Assembly (NCBI RefSeq): GCF_010894455.1
Contig: NZ_JAAIXY010000014.1
Location: 62,001-126,000, forward strand
Direction: 5' to 3'
Length of the DNA: 64,000 bases
Source: Myxococcus eversor
GTDB taxonomy: Bacteria > Myxococcota > Myxococcia > Myxococcales > Myxococcaceae
The notes beneath the pieces were generated by a model that did not search any database, was not told the origin of the DNA, and worked only from the letters and a program-made list of their open reading frames with translations. Below, piece by piece: positions 1 through 7,260 of the stretch (position 1 is its first letter; each line of letters begins with the position of its first letter). The position numbers and the translations under genes were made by a program.

Positions 1-454
1 CGAGTGTGCCCAGGTGTCGCGGCGCCAGCCGCTCCCAGACGTGGCTCAGCTTCCGGGTGGACAGCGGCGGCGCCTCCAGCGCGGCGGGCAGTGGGAGGCC
101 GCGACCTCGGTGCGTCGCGTCTCCCACCGGGATGGCCTGGGCCAGGCGGGTGAGCAGCAGCTCCAGCGTGTCACGTCCGAGTGACGCGGCGGGATACTCG
201 AAGCGGTACGCGCTCACGCCGCAGCCCAGGTCGCCGCCGAGGGCGCCGGGGACGACGTGGTGCGCGGTGGCGAAGACGGAGCCCACCGCGACGCCGTTGG
301 CGACATGGACGTCCGGCATCGCGGCCACGTGCTCGACGACGTAGGGCTGAGAGGCGAGGTGTCGGAGCTGTTGCTCCGCGCCCGGAGGCAGGCTTCGGGC
401 CCAGACGAGGATGGGCACGGCGCCGGGCACTGCCGGGAGGACGCGGGGACTCAT
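1..454 (-). CDS. rtcB: RtcB-family RNA ligase, 3' end outside the window
   Basis: Only the first 151 codons are present; the gene runs off the left edge. RtcB joins RNA 2',3'-cyclic phosphate or 3'-phosphate ends to 5'-OH ends using Mn2+ and GTP, in tRNA splicing and RNA repair. The visible part has the family's PDVHVANGVAVGSV segment (residues 48-60) and VPGALGGDLGCGV (68-80); Asp75 and Cys78 correspond to Mn ligands of known RtcB proteins. The start ATG (454) overlaps the rbfA stop as ATGA, so translation is probably coupled to rbfA. The region holding the guanylylated histidine lies outside the window, so activity cannot be judged. Confidence 0.85.
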   Translation of the reverse strand, partial: MSPRVLPAVPGAVPILVWARSLPPGAEQQLRHLASQPYVVEHVAAMPDVHVANGVAVGSVFATAHHVVPGALGGDLGCGVSAYRFEYPAASLGRDTLELLLTRLAQAIPVGDATHRGRGLPLPAALEAPPLSTRKLSHVWERLAPRHLGTL

Positions 455-945
455 CGCTCACCTCCTTCTTCGTCGCCATCGTCGCCGAGGAACGTGGGCT
501 CTTCGTCCTCGGTGACAGTGGCGTCTTGTGACGCGACGAGCGGCGGGGCTTCCAGCGAGCGCTCCGCCACGCCGATGTAGATGAAGCGCAGCTGCGGCAC
601 CCGCTTGAGGTCCAGGTGCTGAGCGAGCTGCGAGCGCAGATAGCCGCTGGCTCGAACCAGCGCCTCCTGGACTTCGCGCACACCCGAGGCCGCGGCGGGA
701 GTGAGGGTGTAGCCAATGCGGATGAGCCGGCCATCCGGCGTCAGCTCGAAGGACGTCGGAGAGACGCCTTCGAGTCGTGGGTCGGACAGCTCGCTCCGGA
801 AGAGGAGGGAGACCTCCTGGAACAGGGTGGACTGCACGCGCAGGTGACGCGCGGAGGGAGGCTCGGACGACGACGGCGAGAACGACGGGACAGCACCCTC
901 GCGCCGACGGGACGCGCGGGGACGACGATTCCTGGAAGAAGACAT
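451..945 (-). CDS. rbfA: Ribosome-binding factor A
   Basis: RbfA binds the immature 30S subunit and assists 16S rRNA 5'-end maturation, especially in the cold. The 164-residue product has a basic Arg/Ser-rich N-terminus followed by a KH-like RbfA core: RVQSTLFQEVSLLFRSELSDPRLEG, a region starting VSPTSFELTPDGRLIRIGYTL, then the terminal helix-strand RSQLAQHLDLKRVPQLRFIYI. An acidic tail (EDEEPTFLGDDGDEEGGE) extends beyond the usual core. I chose ATG 945; an upstream in-frame ATG at 978 would add 11 residues and put the start four bases from the 983-1018 hairpin. It is coupled to rtcB downstream by a 4-base overlap. Confidence 0.85.
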   Translation of the reverse strand: MSSSRNRRPRASRRREGAVPSFSPSSSEPPSARHLRVQSTLFQEVSLLFRSELSDPRLEGVSPTSFELTPDGRLIRIGYTLTPAAASGVREVQEALVRASGYLRSQLAQHLDLKRVPQLRFIYIGVAERSLEAPPLVASQDATVTEDEEPTFLGDDGDEEGGER

Positions 946-982
946 GAGTGGACGAAGAGTTCCCAGCAGGCCGCGCATGCGA

Positions 983-1018
983 CGCGTGTCCTCGTGACCC
1001 AGCTCACGAGGACACGCG
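983..1018. promoter_or_regulatory. Perfect 15-bp inverted repeat upstream of rbfA
   Basis: Arms 983-997 and 1004-1018 are exact reverse complements (CGCGTGTCCTCGTGA and its complement) around a 6-base loop CCCAGC. The repeat lies 38 bases upstream of the chosen rbfA start and far from the end of any recognised gene. A dyad operator or a 5'-leader hairpin in the rbfA-rtcB transcript therefore fits better than a terminator. Its function is not known. Confidence 0.5.
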
Positions 1019-1519
1019 CGGCACGTCGACCGGAGTGCACGGTGACAACGGCTTGCGCGCCGTGCTGGCTCGTTCTGGAGGCGACTCGCTCCTACCCACT
1101 CAGCCCTGAAGGCAGGTGAGGGAGCGACTCAGCTTCGGAGAGACGTGCACGACGCGAAGCGACCCGAGACACCGTTCATCGCAGTCCCCATGGCACACCT
1201 CCCGCCCGCGCTCGGAGTCTCCGGCACGAACACTCGTGGGTTTCAGACGGGGAGAACGCACGGCCATCAACGCCGGCTCGCGTTCCCCGGCGGACGCGGA
1301 CGAAAAGGCCCGGGGACTCCTGACACGCGTCGATTCGGCCCCGCCTCTCGGGACAAGGCCGGCGTCACCTGGAGGACAGCGTGCGCCGTCGACCTGCCTG
1401 GAGAGGGGCGGATGTCCGGTGGTCGCCACCCCTTCTTTCCACCATCCGACGAGAAGCCTCGAATGGGATTGGCCCCTTCGCGCCTCCCTGCCTACGCAGC
1501 AGGGCGCGAGGGCGAACAC
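1019..1519. other. Intergenic region, no gene seen
   Basis: About 500 bases between the rbfA-side hairpin and the flavoprotein start. Open frames run through it in several phases, but none has a convincing start, ribosome site or family resemblance. Promoters for the two divergent genes must lie here; I cannot place them. Confidence 0.4.
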
Positions 1520-2911
1520 ATGGCGGATGTCTTCGATGTGGTGGTGATTGGTGGTGGGCCCACGGGAGAGAACGCGGGAGCTCGAGCCGCCGCGGCCGGG
1601 CTGTCCGTGGCCCTGGTCGAACACGAGCTGCTCGGCGGCGAGTGCTCCTACTGGGCCTGCGTTCCGAGCAAGGCGCTGCTGCGTCCAGGGGACGCCCTCT
1701 GGTTGGCGAAGCACTCGCCCGGTGTGCGGGAGACCATCAAGGGACCGCTGGTCGCCAGCGCGGTGTTGGAGCACCGCGATTCGATGGTCAACCACTACAA
1801 GGACGACTCCCAGGTGAAGTGGGCCGAGGGCGCGAAGCTCACGGTGGTGCGGGGCCACGGCAAGCTCACCGGCCCTCGCAAGGTGCGCGTCGAGGGCAAG
1901 GACGGCACCGTGCGCGAGCTGGAGGCAAAGCGCGCGGTGGTGCTCGCGACGGGCAGCCGGCCGCGCATCCCGGACATCGCGGGGCTGAAGGAAGCAAAGC
2001 CGTGGGACAACCGCGAAGGCACGGGCGCGAAGCAGGTGCCCAAGCGACTGCTGGTGCTCGGCGGCGGCGTGGTGGCCGTGGAGCTGGCGCAGGCGTGGCG
2101 CTCGCTGGGCTCCGAGGTGACGCTGGTGGAGCGCGGCAAGGCGCTGCTGTCGCGCTTCGAGCCCTTCGTGGGTGAGCAGGTCGCCCAGGCCCTCCGCGAT
2201 GAAGGCGTGAAGGTGATGCTGAGCACGTCCATCGCCAGCGTGAGTCGCCCTGGAGGCAAGGGCGAAGTGACGGTGAAGCTCGCGTCGGGTGAGGAGCTGA
2301 AGGGAGACGAACTGCTGGTGGGCATGGGGCGCGTGCCTCGCACGGACTCGCTCGGCGTGGAGACGGTGGGGCTGAAGGCCGGCGAGTCGGTGCAGGTGGA
2401 TGACCAGCTCCGCGCGAAGGGCGTGGAGGGTGGCTGGCTCTATGCGTGTGGCGATGTGAATGGACGCAACTTGCTGACGCACATGGGCAAGTACCAGGCG
2501 CGACTGGTGGGCGACGTCATCGCGGGCAAGAAGGCGAGCGCGTGGGCGGACACGAAGGCGACGCCGCAAGTCATCTTCACGCATCCGCAGGTGGCGAGCG
2601 TGGGCCTCACGGAAGCGAAGGCCCGTGAAGCCAAGCTGCCCGTGCGCGTCGTGCAGTACGACCTGGGCAAGGTGTCGGGCACCGCGCTGTTCGGCGAGGA
2701 GCTCGGTGGCACGGCGAAGCTGGTGGTGGACGAGAAGCGCCGGGTCATCCTGGGCGCCACCTTCACCGGGCCCGAGGTGGGCGAGATGCTGCACGCGGCC
2801 ACCATCGCCGTCGCGGGTGAAGTGTCGCTCGACACGCTCTGGCACGCGGTGCCGTCATTCCCCACGATGAGCGAGGTGTGGCTGCGCTTGCTGGAGGAGT
2901 ACGGCCTGTAG
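1520..2911 (+). CDS. Dihydrolipoamide dehydrogenase-like FAD/NAD(P) disulfide oxidoreductase
   Basis: A 463-residue class I pyridine nucleotide-disulfide oxidoreductase. It has the N-terminal FAD site VVVIGGGPTGENAG, the redox disulfide in GGECSYWACVPSK (Cys-x4-Cys), a second dinucleotide site LLVLGGGVVAVELAQ, the ATGSRPRIP segment, a C-terminal FAD motif YACGDVNG, and a dimerisation domain from about residue 350. In true E3 enzymes the C-terminal motif is HPTLSE, with a His-Glu catalytic pair; here it reads FPTMSE, so the acid-base His is Phe. Lipoamide may therefore not be the substrate; a quinone or another thiol/disulfide is possible. No E1/E2 genes are nearby. Start ATG 1520 gives the standard N-terminus; a much longer open frame upstream is not supported. 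Confidence 0.8.
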   Translation: MADVFDVVVIGGGPTGENAGARAAAAGLSVALVEHELLGGECSYWACVPSKALLRPGDALWLAKHSPGVRETIKGPLVASAVLEHRDSMVNHYKDDSQVKWAEGAKLTVVRGHGKLTGPRKVRVEGKDGTVRELEAKRAVVLATGSRPRIPDIAGLKEAKPWDNREGTGAKQVPKRLLVLGGGVVAVELAQAWRSLGSEVTLVERGKALLSRFEPFVGEQVAQALRDEGVKVMLSTSIASVSRPGGKGEVTVKLASGEELKGDELLVGMGRVPRTDSLGVETVGLKAGESVQVDDQLRAKGVEGGWLYACGDVNGRNLLTHMGKYQARLVGDVIAGKKASAWADTKATPQVIFTHPQVASVGLTEAKAREAKLPVRVVQYDLGKVSGTALFGEELGGTAKLVVDEKRRVILGATFTGPEVGEMLHAATIAVAGEVSLDTLWHAVPSFPTMSEVWLRLLEEYGL

Positions 2912-2946
2912 CGCGAGGCACGTGGGGAAGCCTTTTCCCAAGTCCC

Positions 2947-2976
2947 GCCCCGCATGACAGCCTTTGCATGCGGGGC
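2947..2976 (+). terminator. Hairpin downstream of the flavoprotein gene
   Basis: Perfect 10-bp stem, GCCCCGCATG (2947-2956) with its complement (2967-2976), around a 10-base loop, 35 bases after the stop codon. There is no T tract, so it may act as an RNA-stability or Rho-type end rather than a classical intrinsic terminator. Confidence 0.45.
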
Positions 2977-3394
2977 TCAATCCCATACAGACCTGGGAAG
3001 TCTCATCCACCCGGGCGCCCGGGTGCCCATCGCGGGACACCGCTCCCCGCTCGTGACAACGCGGCCCTGCGCATGTGCCGCCAGGTCAGTGAAACACCTT
3101 CCTCCGCGACGACACCGCACATCCGGGCACACCCGGTGTGACAACCTTCGCGCCACGTCAGGGCAGGCGGGCGGACCCGCGGGCGGGAGATCCACCTCGC
3201 GCCTCCACACGGAGGCCGTTGCCGGGCAGGGCTCCGGCGTGAAATGGTGAACACCTCCCCGCACTCGCAGCCTCCTCGATGACCGTCGACGCTCCGGGGC
3301 CGTGCCGACACCACGGCCTTCCCCGCCCTTCGCCCGCACCCCGAGTGAACGGGCCCGTCCACTCCCTTGTCCTCGAGCCCGGGAGCCCGGCCCC
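2977..3394. other. Intergenic region containing an 18-bp perfect palindrome
   Basis: No gene is recognised. Bases 3008-3025 form the exact palindrome CACCCGGGCGCCCGGGTG, with no loop, 370 bases before the next gene. It could be a dimeric protein binding site or chance in very GC-rich DNA. I cannot place a promoter for the following glycosyltransferase. Confidence 0.35.
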
Positions 3395-4657
3395 GTGACG
3401 ACCTCATCTCAATCCGCGAGCGCGCTGAGCGACACCGCGAGCCCCTCGAAGCTCACCTCCACCAAGTGGGCCCGCTGGCTCTGGTGGCTGGTGCTGGCCG
3501 TGCTGCTGGTGGCCGCCGTGGCCGTGGGACAGCACCCGCGCCGTGGCGTGGACTTCCGCGTCTATCTCACCGCCGCCGAGCGCTTCATCGAGGGCACGGA
3601 CCTCTACCGCGTCTCCGACGGCACCATGCCGTTCAAGTACGCGCCCATCACCGCGCCCCTCTTCATCCCCTTCAGCCTCCTGCCCCCGCGCCTGGCCGTC
3701 GCCCTGTGGAATGTCGGCTCCATCCTCGCACTCGTGGCCGTGGCCCGCCTCACCCGCCGATCGCCGCACGGCCCCGGTGAGGCCACGCCATGGGCCTGGG
3801 CGCCCGCGCTCACCACCATCGCCCTGCTGCCCGCGTTCACCTTCGAGCTGTTCTATGGCCAGGTCGACGTCGTCATGCTGCTGCTCGTGGTCGTCTCCGC
3901 GCACGGCGCCGAGCGCGGCCAGGTGTGGCGTCCGGGCGCGGCCTTCGCGGTGGCCTTCCTCCTCAAGCCCCCCGCCGCGCTCATCGGCCTGTTCTTCCTC
4001 TGGCGCCGCCACTGGCGCGTCATCGGCGCCACCGCCGTGTTCGGCGTCGTGCTCTCGCTGCCCACGCTCGCGCGCTACGGCTGGGACGGCACCCTCACCC
4101 AGTTCCAGATGTGGAGCGAGACGCTCGCCCGCACCACGCCGCCCTGGGTGCTCAGTGGCAACGCGCAGGGCCTCCCCAGCCTGCTCATGACGCTGGTCCT
4201 TCCGGGCACCGTCACCACACCGCCCTCCTTCGCCATCACCCTGGCGCAGGCCGTCGCCATCGCGCTGTTCCTCGCGGGCGTGCTGTGGGCGCGGCCCGGC
4301 CCAGCGGATCTGCTGGCCCTGTGCTGCCTGGGTGTGACGCTCCTGTCACCGTTGGCCTGGCGCGCCAACTTCGTGCTCGCCTGGCCCCTGCTGCGCGCCG
4401 CCACCGAGGGCCGCTTCCGCACCAACCTCACCCTCGTAGGGATGATCGCCTTCATCGGCACCGTGTTCTCCGACAAGGGATTGGGTATCGAGTGGTCGCG
4501 CGAGGTGATGCTGATGCGCCCGTTCGCGCTCATCTACTGCGCGTTGTTCATCGCCCTGCTGTGGCAGATCCGCCAGCAAGGCGCGCCTCGGGCCATGACC
4601 CCTGGTGACACTCTCGCCCGTTTGCCTCGCACCCTGCGTGGCATGCGGGCGCCGTGA
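3395..4657 (+). CDS. GT87 (DUF2029)-type polyprenyl-phosphate-dependent glycosyltransferase
   Basis: A 420-residue polytopic membrane protein with about ten hydrophobic segments, the first at residues ~25-45 (RWLWWLVLAVLLVAAVAV). The following segment GVDFRVYLTAAERFIEGTDLYR, the FKYAPITAPLFIPFSLLP loop and FLLKPPAALIGLFFLWRR match the GT87/DUF2029 pattern seen in mannosyl- and arabinosyl-type GT-C enzymes, which use lipid-phosphate sugars outside the membrane. The acceptor is unknown and no polysaccharide genes adjoin. I chose GTG 3395 over an in-frame ATG at 3302 because the extra 31 residues are Pro/Arg-rich and precede the expected cytoplasmic tail. Confidence 0.7.
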   Translation: MTTSSQSASALSDTASPSKLTSTKWARWLWWLVLAVLLVAAVAVGQHPRRGVDFRVYLTAAERFIEGTDLYRVSDGTMPFKYAPITAPLFIPFSLLPPRLAVALWNVGSILALVAVARLTRRSPHGPGEATPWAWAPALTTIALLPAFTFELFYGQVDVVMLLLVVVSAHGAERGQVWRPGAAFAVAFLLKPPAALIGLFFLWRRHWRVIGATAVFGVVLSLPTLARYGWDGTLTQFQMWSETLARTTPPWVLSGNAQGLPSLLMTLVLPGTVTTPPSFAITLAQAVAIALFLAGVLWARPGPADLLALCCLGVTLLSPLAWRANFVLAWPLLRAATEGRFRTNLTLVGMIAFIGTVFSDKGLGIEWSREVMLMRPFALIYCALFIALLWQIRQQGAPRAMTPGDTLARLPRTLRGMRAP

Positions 4658-4739
4658 CATGTCCGTCATCTTCCTGGCCTGAAAGTGTCACGGGGTCCGG
4701 ACACCCCTGAAACATGGCGTCGCTATATGCGCGTCAGCC

Positions 4740-5510
4740 ATGTTCGAAACGTTCGACAGCGCCTCTGATGTCGCCTCGGCACGAAGGTTCGCGCTCTCCA
4801 CCACGGCGTCCGTCGCGGTCTTCGTGCTCATCGGAGTCGCGGTCGTCTCCTTCGCCGGCAAGGTGCGCGACGTCATCCAGGAGAAGAAGGGCACGGACGT
4901 CGTCTTCCGGCCCCCGCCTCCCGTCGTCGAGGTGAAGCCCCCGCCTCCGCCGCCGCCCGCGCCTCCCAAGCCGAAGCTGCCCCCCAAGGCCGCGCCTCCC
5001 GCGCTCGCCAAGGCGCCGCCTCCCGCGGCCCCGCTCGTCGCGCCCGCGCCCATCGTCGCGCCAACGGTGGTGCCCTTGGACAAGCCTCCCGAGGCCGCCA
5101 CGGAGACGGTGGCCGCCGCGCCCATCGCCGTGGGCGGCACCGGCGCGCTCGTGCCGGGTGGCCGCGTGGGTGGCACCGGTAGCGGCGAGGCCCTTTCGGC
5201 CGGGGGGGGACGCGCGGCGCCCATCAACCTGCCGGAGTCGGCCACGCCGCCGGAGCCGCTCGAGTCCAACCTCATTCCGGAATACCCCTCCGAGGCCCGC
5301 TCCAAGGGTCAGGAGGGCATGGTCATCCTCAAGGGCGTCGTCGAGGCGGATGGCCGTGTCACCCAGCTCAAGGTCATGCGCGGTGACGAGCCGTTCGCCA
5401 GCGCGGCGCTCTCCGCCGTGCGCACGTGGCGCTTCAAGCCCGCCGTCGTCGAGGGCCGCCCCACCGCCGTCTTCCGCATCTTCAAGGTTCCGTTCCGTCT
5501 CAAGTCGTAG
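4740..5510 (+). CDS. tonB: TonB energy transducer
   Basis: TonB couples the inner-membrane proton motive force to outer-membrane receptors. This 256-residue protein has one N-terminal membrane anchor (about 18-40), a long Pro-rich periplasmic stretch (about 57-140, with PPPPPPPAPPKPKLPPK) and a C-terminal TonB domain (about 175-256). That domain has the IPEYPSEARSKGQEG segment (YPxxA type) and VRTWRFKPAVVEGRP near the end. It begins a same-strand series, tonB-exbB-exbD-exbD-receptor-lipoprotein, with small gaps (43 bases to exbB), so it is probably a dedicated transducer for the receptor at 7261. Confidence 0.88.
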   Translation: MFETFDSASDVASARRFALSTTASVAVFVLIGVAVVSFAGKVRDVIQEKKGTDVVFRPPPPVVEVKPPPPPPPAPPKPKLPPKAAPPALAKAPPPAAPLVAPAPIVAPTVVPLDKPPEAATETVAAAPIAVGGTGALVPGGRVGGTGSGEALSAGGGRAAPINLPESATPPEPLESNLIPEYPSEARSKGQEGMVILKGVVEADGRVTQLKVMRGDEPFASAALSAVRTWRFKPAVVEGRPTAVFRIFKVPFRLKS

Positions 5511-5553
5511 GCCGTCTGACTCACCCGCACCTGCCCCCCAGGAGCACATCGTC

Positions 5554-6306
5554 ATGAACTTCAATCTTCGCGACATCTACAACCACATGGGCGTGTTCGC
5601 CCTGGGCATCGCCTGGACGCTGATGCTCTTCGCCGTCGCGTCCCTCGCGGTGTTCTTCGAGCGGCTGTTCGTCTTCTTCCGCTCCCGCGCCACCTCGCGC
5701 GCCTTCGCCGCTCGCGCGGGTCAACTCCTCATGCAGCACCAGCACGAGGCGCTGGTGAAGGAGGCCGAGGGCACCAAGGGCAGCCACCTGGCCGTGTTGC
5801 TCGGCGGCGGCATGAAGGCGTTCCTCGCCAAGTCGAAGCTGCCCGCGGGCAAGCTGGGCCCGGTGGAGCTCACCCGCCGCGAGCTGGTGCGCATCAACGA
5901 CCGCGTCAGCGCGGATGTGCGGCGCGGCATGTCGCTGCTCGCCACGGTGGGCTCGGTGGCGCCGTTCGTCGGACTGCTCGGCACCGTGGTCGGCATCATC
6001 GAGGCCTTCGCCGGCATCGCCAAGGAGGGCTCCGGTGGCCTGGGCGCGGTGTCCGCCGGTATCGCCGAGGCGCTCGTCGTCACCGCGCTGGGCCTGCTCG
6101 TCGCCATCCCCGCGGTGCTGATGTTCAACTTCCTCTCCACTCGCGCGGACGCGCTCCAGCTCTCGCTGGACGCGGCGCGCAGCGAGCTGATGGACCACCT
6201 GGAGGACATGCCCTCCGACAAGCGCGGGGGCGTGAACAACGGCGCGGTGGCCACCGGGCCGGAGACGGTGGCGCGCCGGGAGGGGCTCGATGTCCGCCCG
6301 GCGTAG
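5554..6306 (+). CDS. exbB: ExbB/TolQ/MotA-family proton channel subunit
   Basis: A 250-residue inner-membrane protein that forms the proton-channel pentamer energising TonB. Three hydrophobic spans are visible: about residues 12-38, about 125-155 (SLLATVGSVAPFVGLLGTVVGI, the family signature) and about 165-192 (AGIAEALVVTALGLLVAIPAVL). Start ATG 5554 has a GGAG-like site just upstream and lies 43 bases after tonB. The 3' end overlaps exbD by 17 bases, indicating coupled translation. The AglR/AglQ motility relatives of myxobacteria share this fold, but adjacent tonB and receptor genes favour a TonB role. Confidence 0.88.
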   Translation: MNFNLRDIYNHMGVFALGIAWTLMLFAVASLAVFFERLFVFFRSRATSRAFAARAGQLLMQHQHEALVKEAEGTKGSHLAVLLGGGMKAFLAKSKLPAGKLGPVELTRRELVRINDRVSADVRRGMSLLATVGSVAPFVGLLGTVVGIIEAFAGIAKEGSGGLGAVSAGIAEALVVTALGLLVAIPAVLMFNFLSTRADALQLSLDAARSELMDHLEDMPSDKRGGVNNGAVATGPETVARREGLDVRPA

Positions 6307-6694
6307 CAGCATCACCCCGGAGATGAACGTCACGCCGCTGGTCGACGTGGTGCTCGTCCTCCTCATCATCTTCATGGTCGTCACGCCGCAAATCGAGTCG
6401 GGCGCGTCCGTGGAGCTGCCCGCCGCGACGAACCCGGACAAGGAGAACAAGGAGCTGGAGCCGACGACGGTGAGCCTGGCCGCCAACGGCGCCATCTTCA
6501 TGGACCGCAAGGAGTTGAAGAAGGAGGCGCTGCTCGTGGAGCTGAAGTCGCTGCGCGAGAAGAAGCCGGACTCGCCCGTGGTGCTGAAGGCGGACCGGGG
6601 CGTGCGCTACTCCGAGGTGCGCGGCGTCTTCAAGAGCATGCAGGACCTGGGCTTCCCGGGCATCAACCTGCAGGTCATCGACAGGAAGAAGTAG
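6290..6694 (+). CDS. exbD: ExbD/TolR-family proton channel subunit (first copy)
   Basis: A 134-residue protein with the ExbD layout: a short cytoplasmic tail, one membrane helix MNVTPLVDVVLVLLIIFMVV and a periplasmic domain. Asp19 in PLVDVV is the conserved proton-carrying residue of the ExbD helix. The ORF starts inside the end of exbB. Paired ExbD proteins of different sequence, as here with the next gene, are common in TonB systems outside Enterobacteria and may form heterodimers within the ExbB ring. Confidence 0.87.
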   Translation: MSARRSSITPEMNVTPLVDVVLVLLIIFMVVTPQIESGASVELPAATNPDKENKELEPTTVSLAANGAIFMDRKELKKEALLVELKSLREKKPDSPVVLKADRGVRYSEVRGVFKSMQDLGFPGINLQVIDRKK

Positions 6695-6703
6695 GAGCGC
6701 GCC

Positions 6704-7135
6704 ATGGCATTCGACCTCGGAGGCGGCAAAGCGGGCGGACTCCGCCCGACGATGAACGTGACGCCACTGGTGGACGTGGTGCTCGTGCTGCTCATCATCT
6801 TCATGGTCGTCACCCCGCTGCTCACCAAGCAGATGTGGATGACGGTGCCCGCGAAGAGCGACAAGCAGGAGGAGCCACCTCCCCCCCCGCCTGACGCGTT
6901 GCCACCGGTGGTGCTCACGGTGGACCGCGTTGGCGTGCTGCGCATCAACCGGGAGGAAGTCCCGCGCGAGCAGGTCGTCGCGCGACTGCAGCGCATGCTC
7001 AACGCGCGCCCGGACAAGATTGTGTTTTTCGACGCGGGCGACGACGTGCCCTACGGCGCCGCCATGGAAGTGCTGGACCTCGCCCGGGGAGGAAATCTCA
7101 CCGTGGGCGTGCTGCCGGACAAGCTCGCGGACTGA
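6704..7135 (+). CDS. exbD: ExbD/TolR-family proton channel subunit (second copy)
   Basis: A 143-residue ExbD paralog with a membrane helix nearly identical to that of the preceding gene (MNVTPLVDVVLVLLIIFMVVTP), with Asp24 as the conserved helix aspartate. The periplasmic parts differ: this copy has a Pro-rich linker (EEPPPPPPDALPP) before a compact domain ending KLAD. It begins 9 bases after the first exbD. The near-identical helices with diverged periplasmic domains suggest ancient duplication and specialised partners. Confidence 0.86.
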   Translation: MAFDLGGGKAGGLRPTMNVTPLVDVVLVLLIIFMVVTPLLTKQMWMTVPAKSDKQEEPPPPPPDALPPVVLTVDRVGVLRINREEVPREQVVARLQRMLNARPDKIVFFDAGDDVPYGAAMEVLDLARGGNLTVGVLPDKLAD

Positions 7136-7260
7136 TGTGTCCGCCTGGCGGCGGGTCGTGACCTCGAGTTTTCGATCCGCCGCCTGAATCGTCACAAGCC
7201 ATCCATTCCAATGCCATGCGAGTCGCGTTGTTTATGCCGCGACCGTTGGCAAGGAGAGCC

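Noticed and set aside
1191-1205. A sigma-54-like site (TGGCAC with GC ten bases after GG) upstream of the flavoprotein gene.
   Set aside because: The -12 half is CCGC rather than TTGC and the site is more than 300 bases from the start codon; too weak to list.
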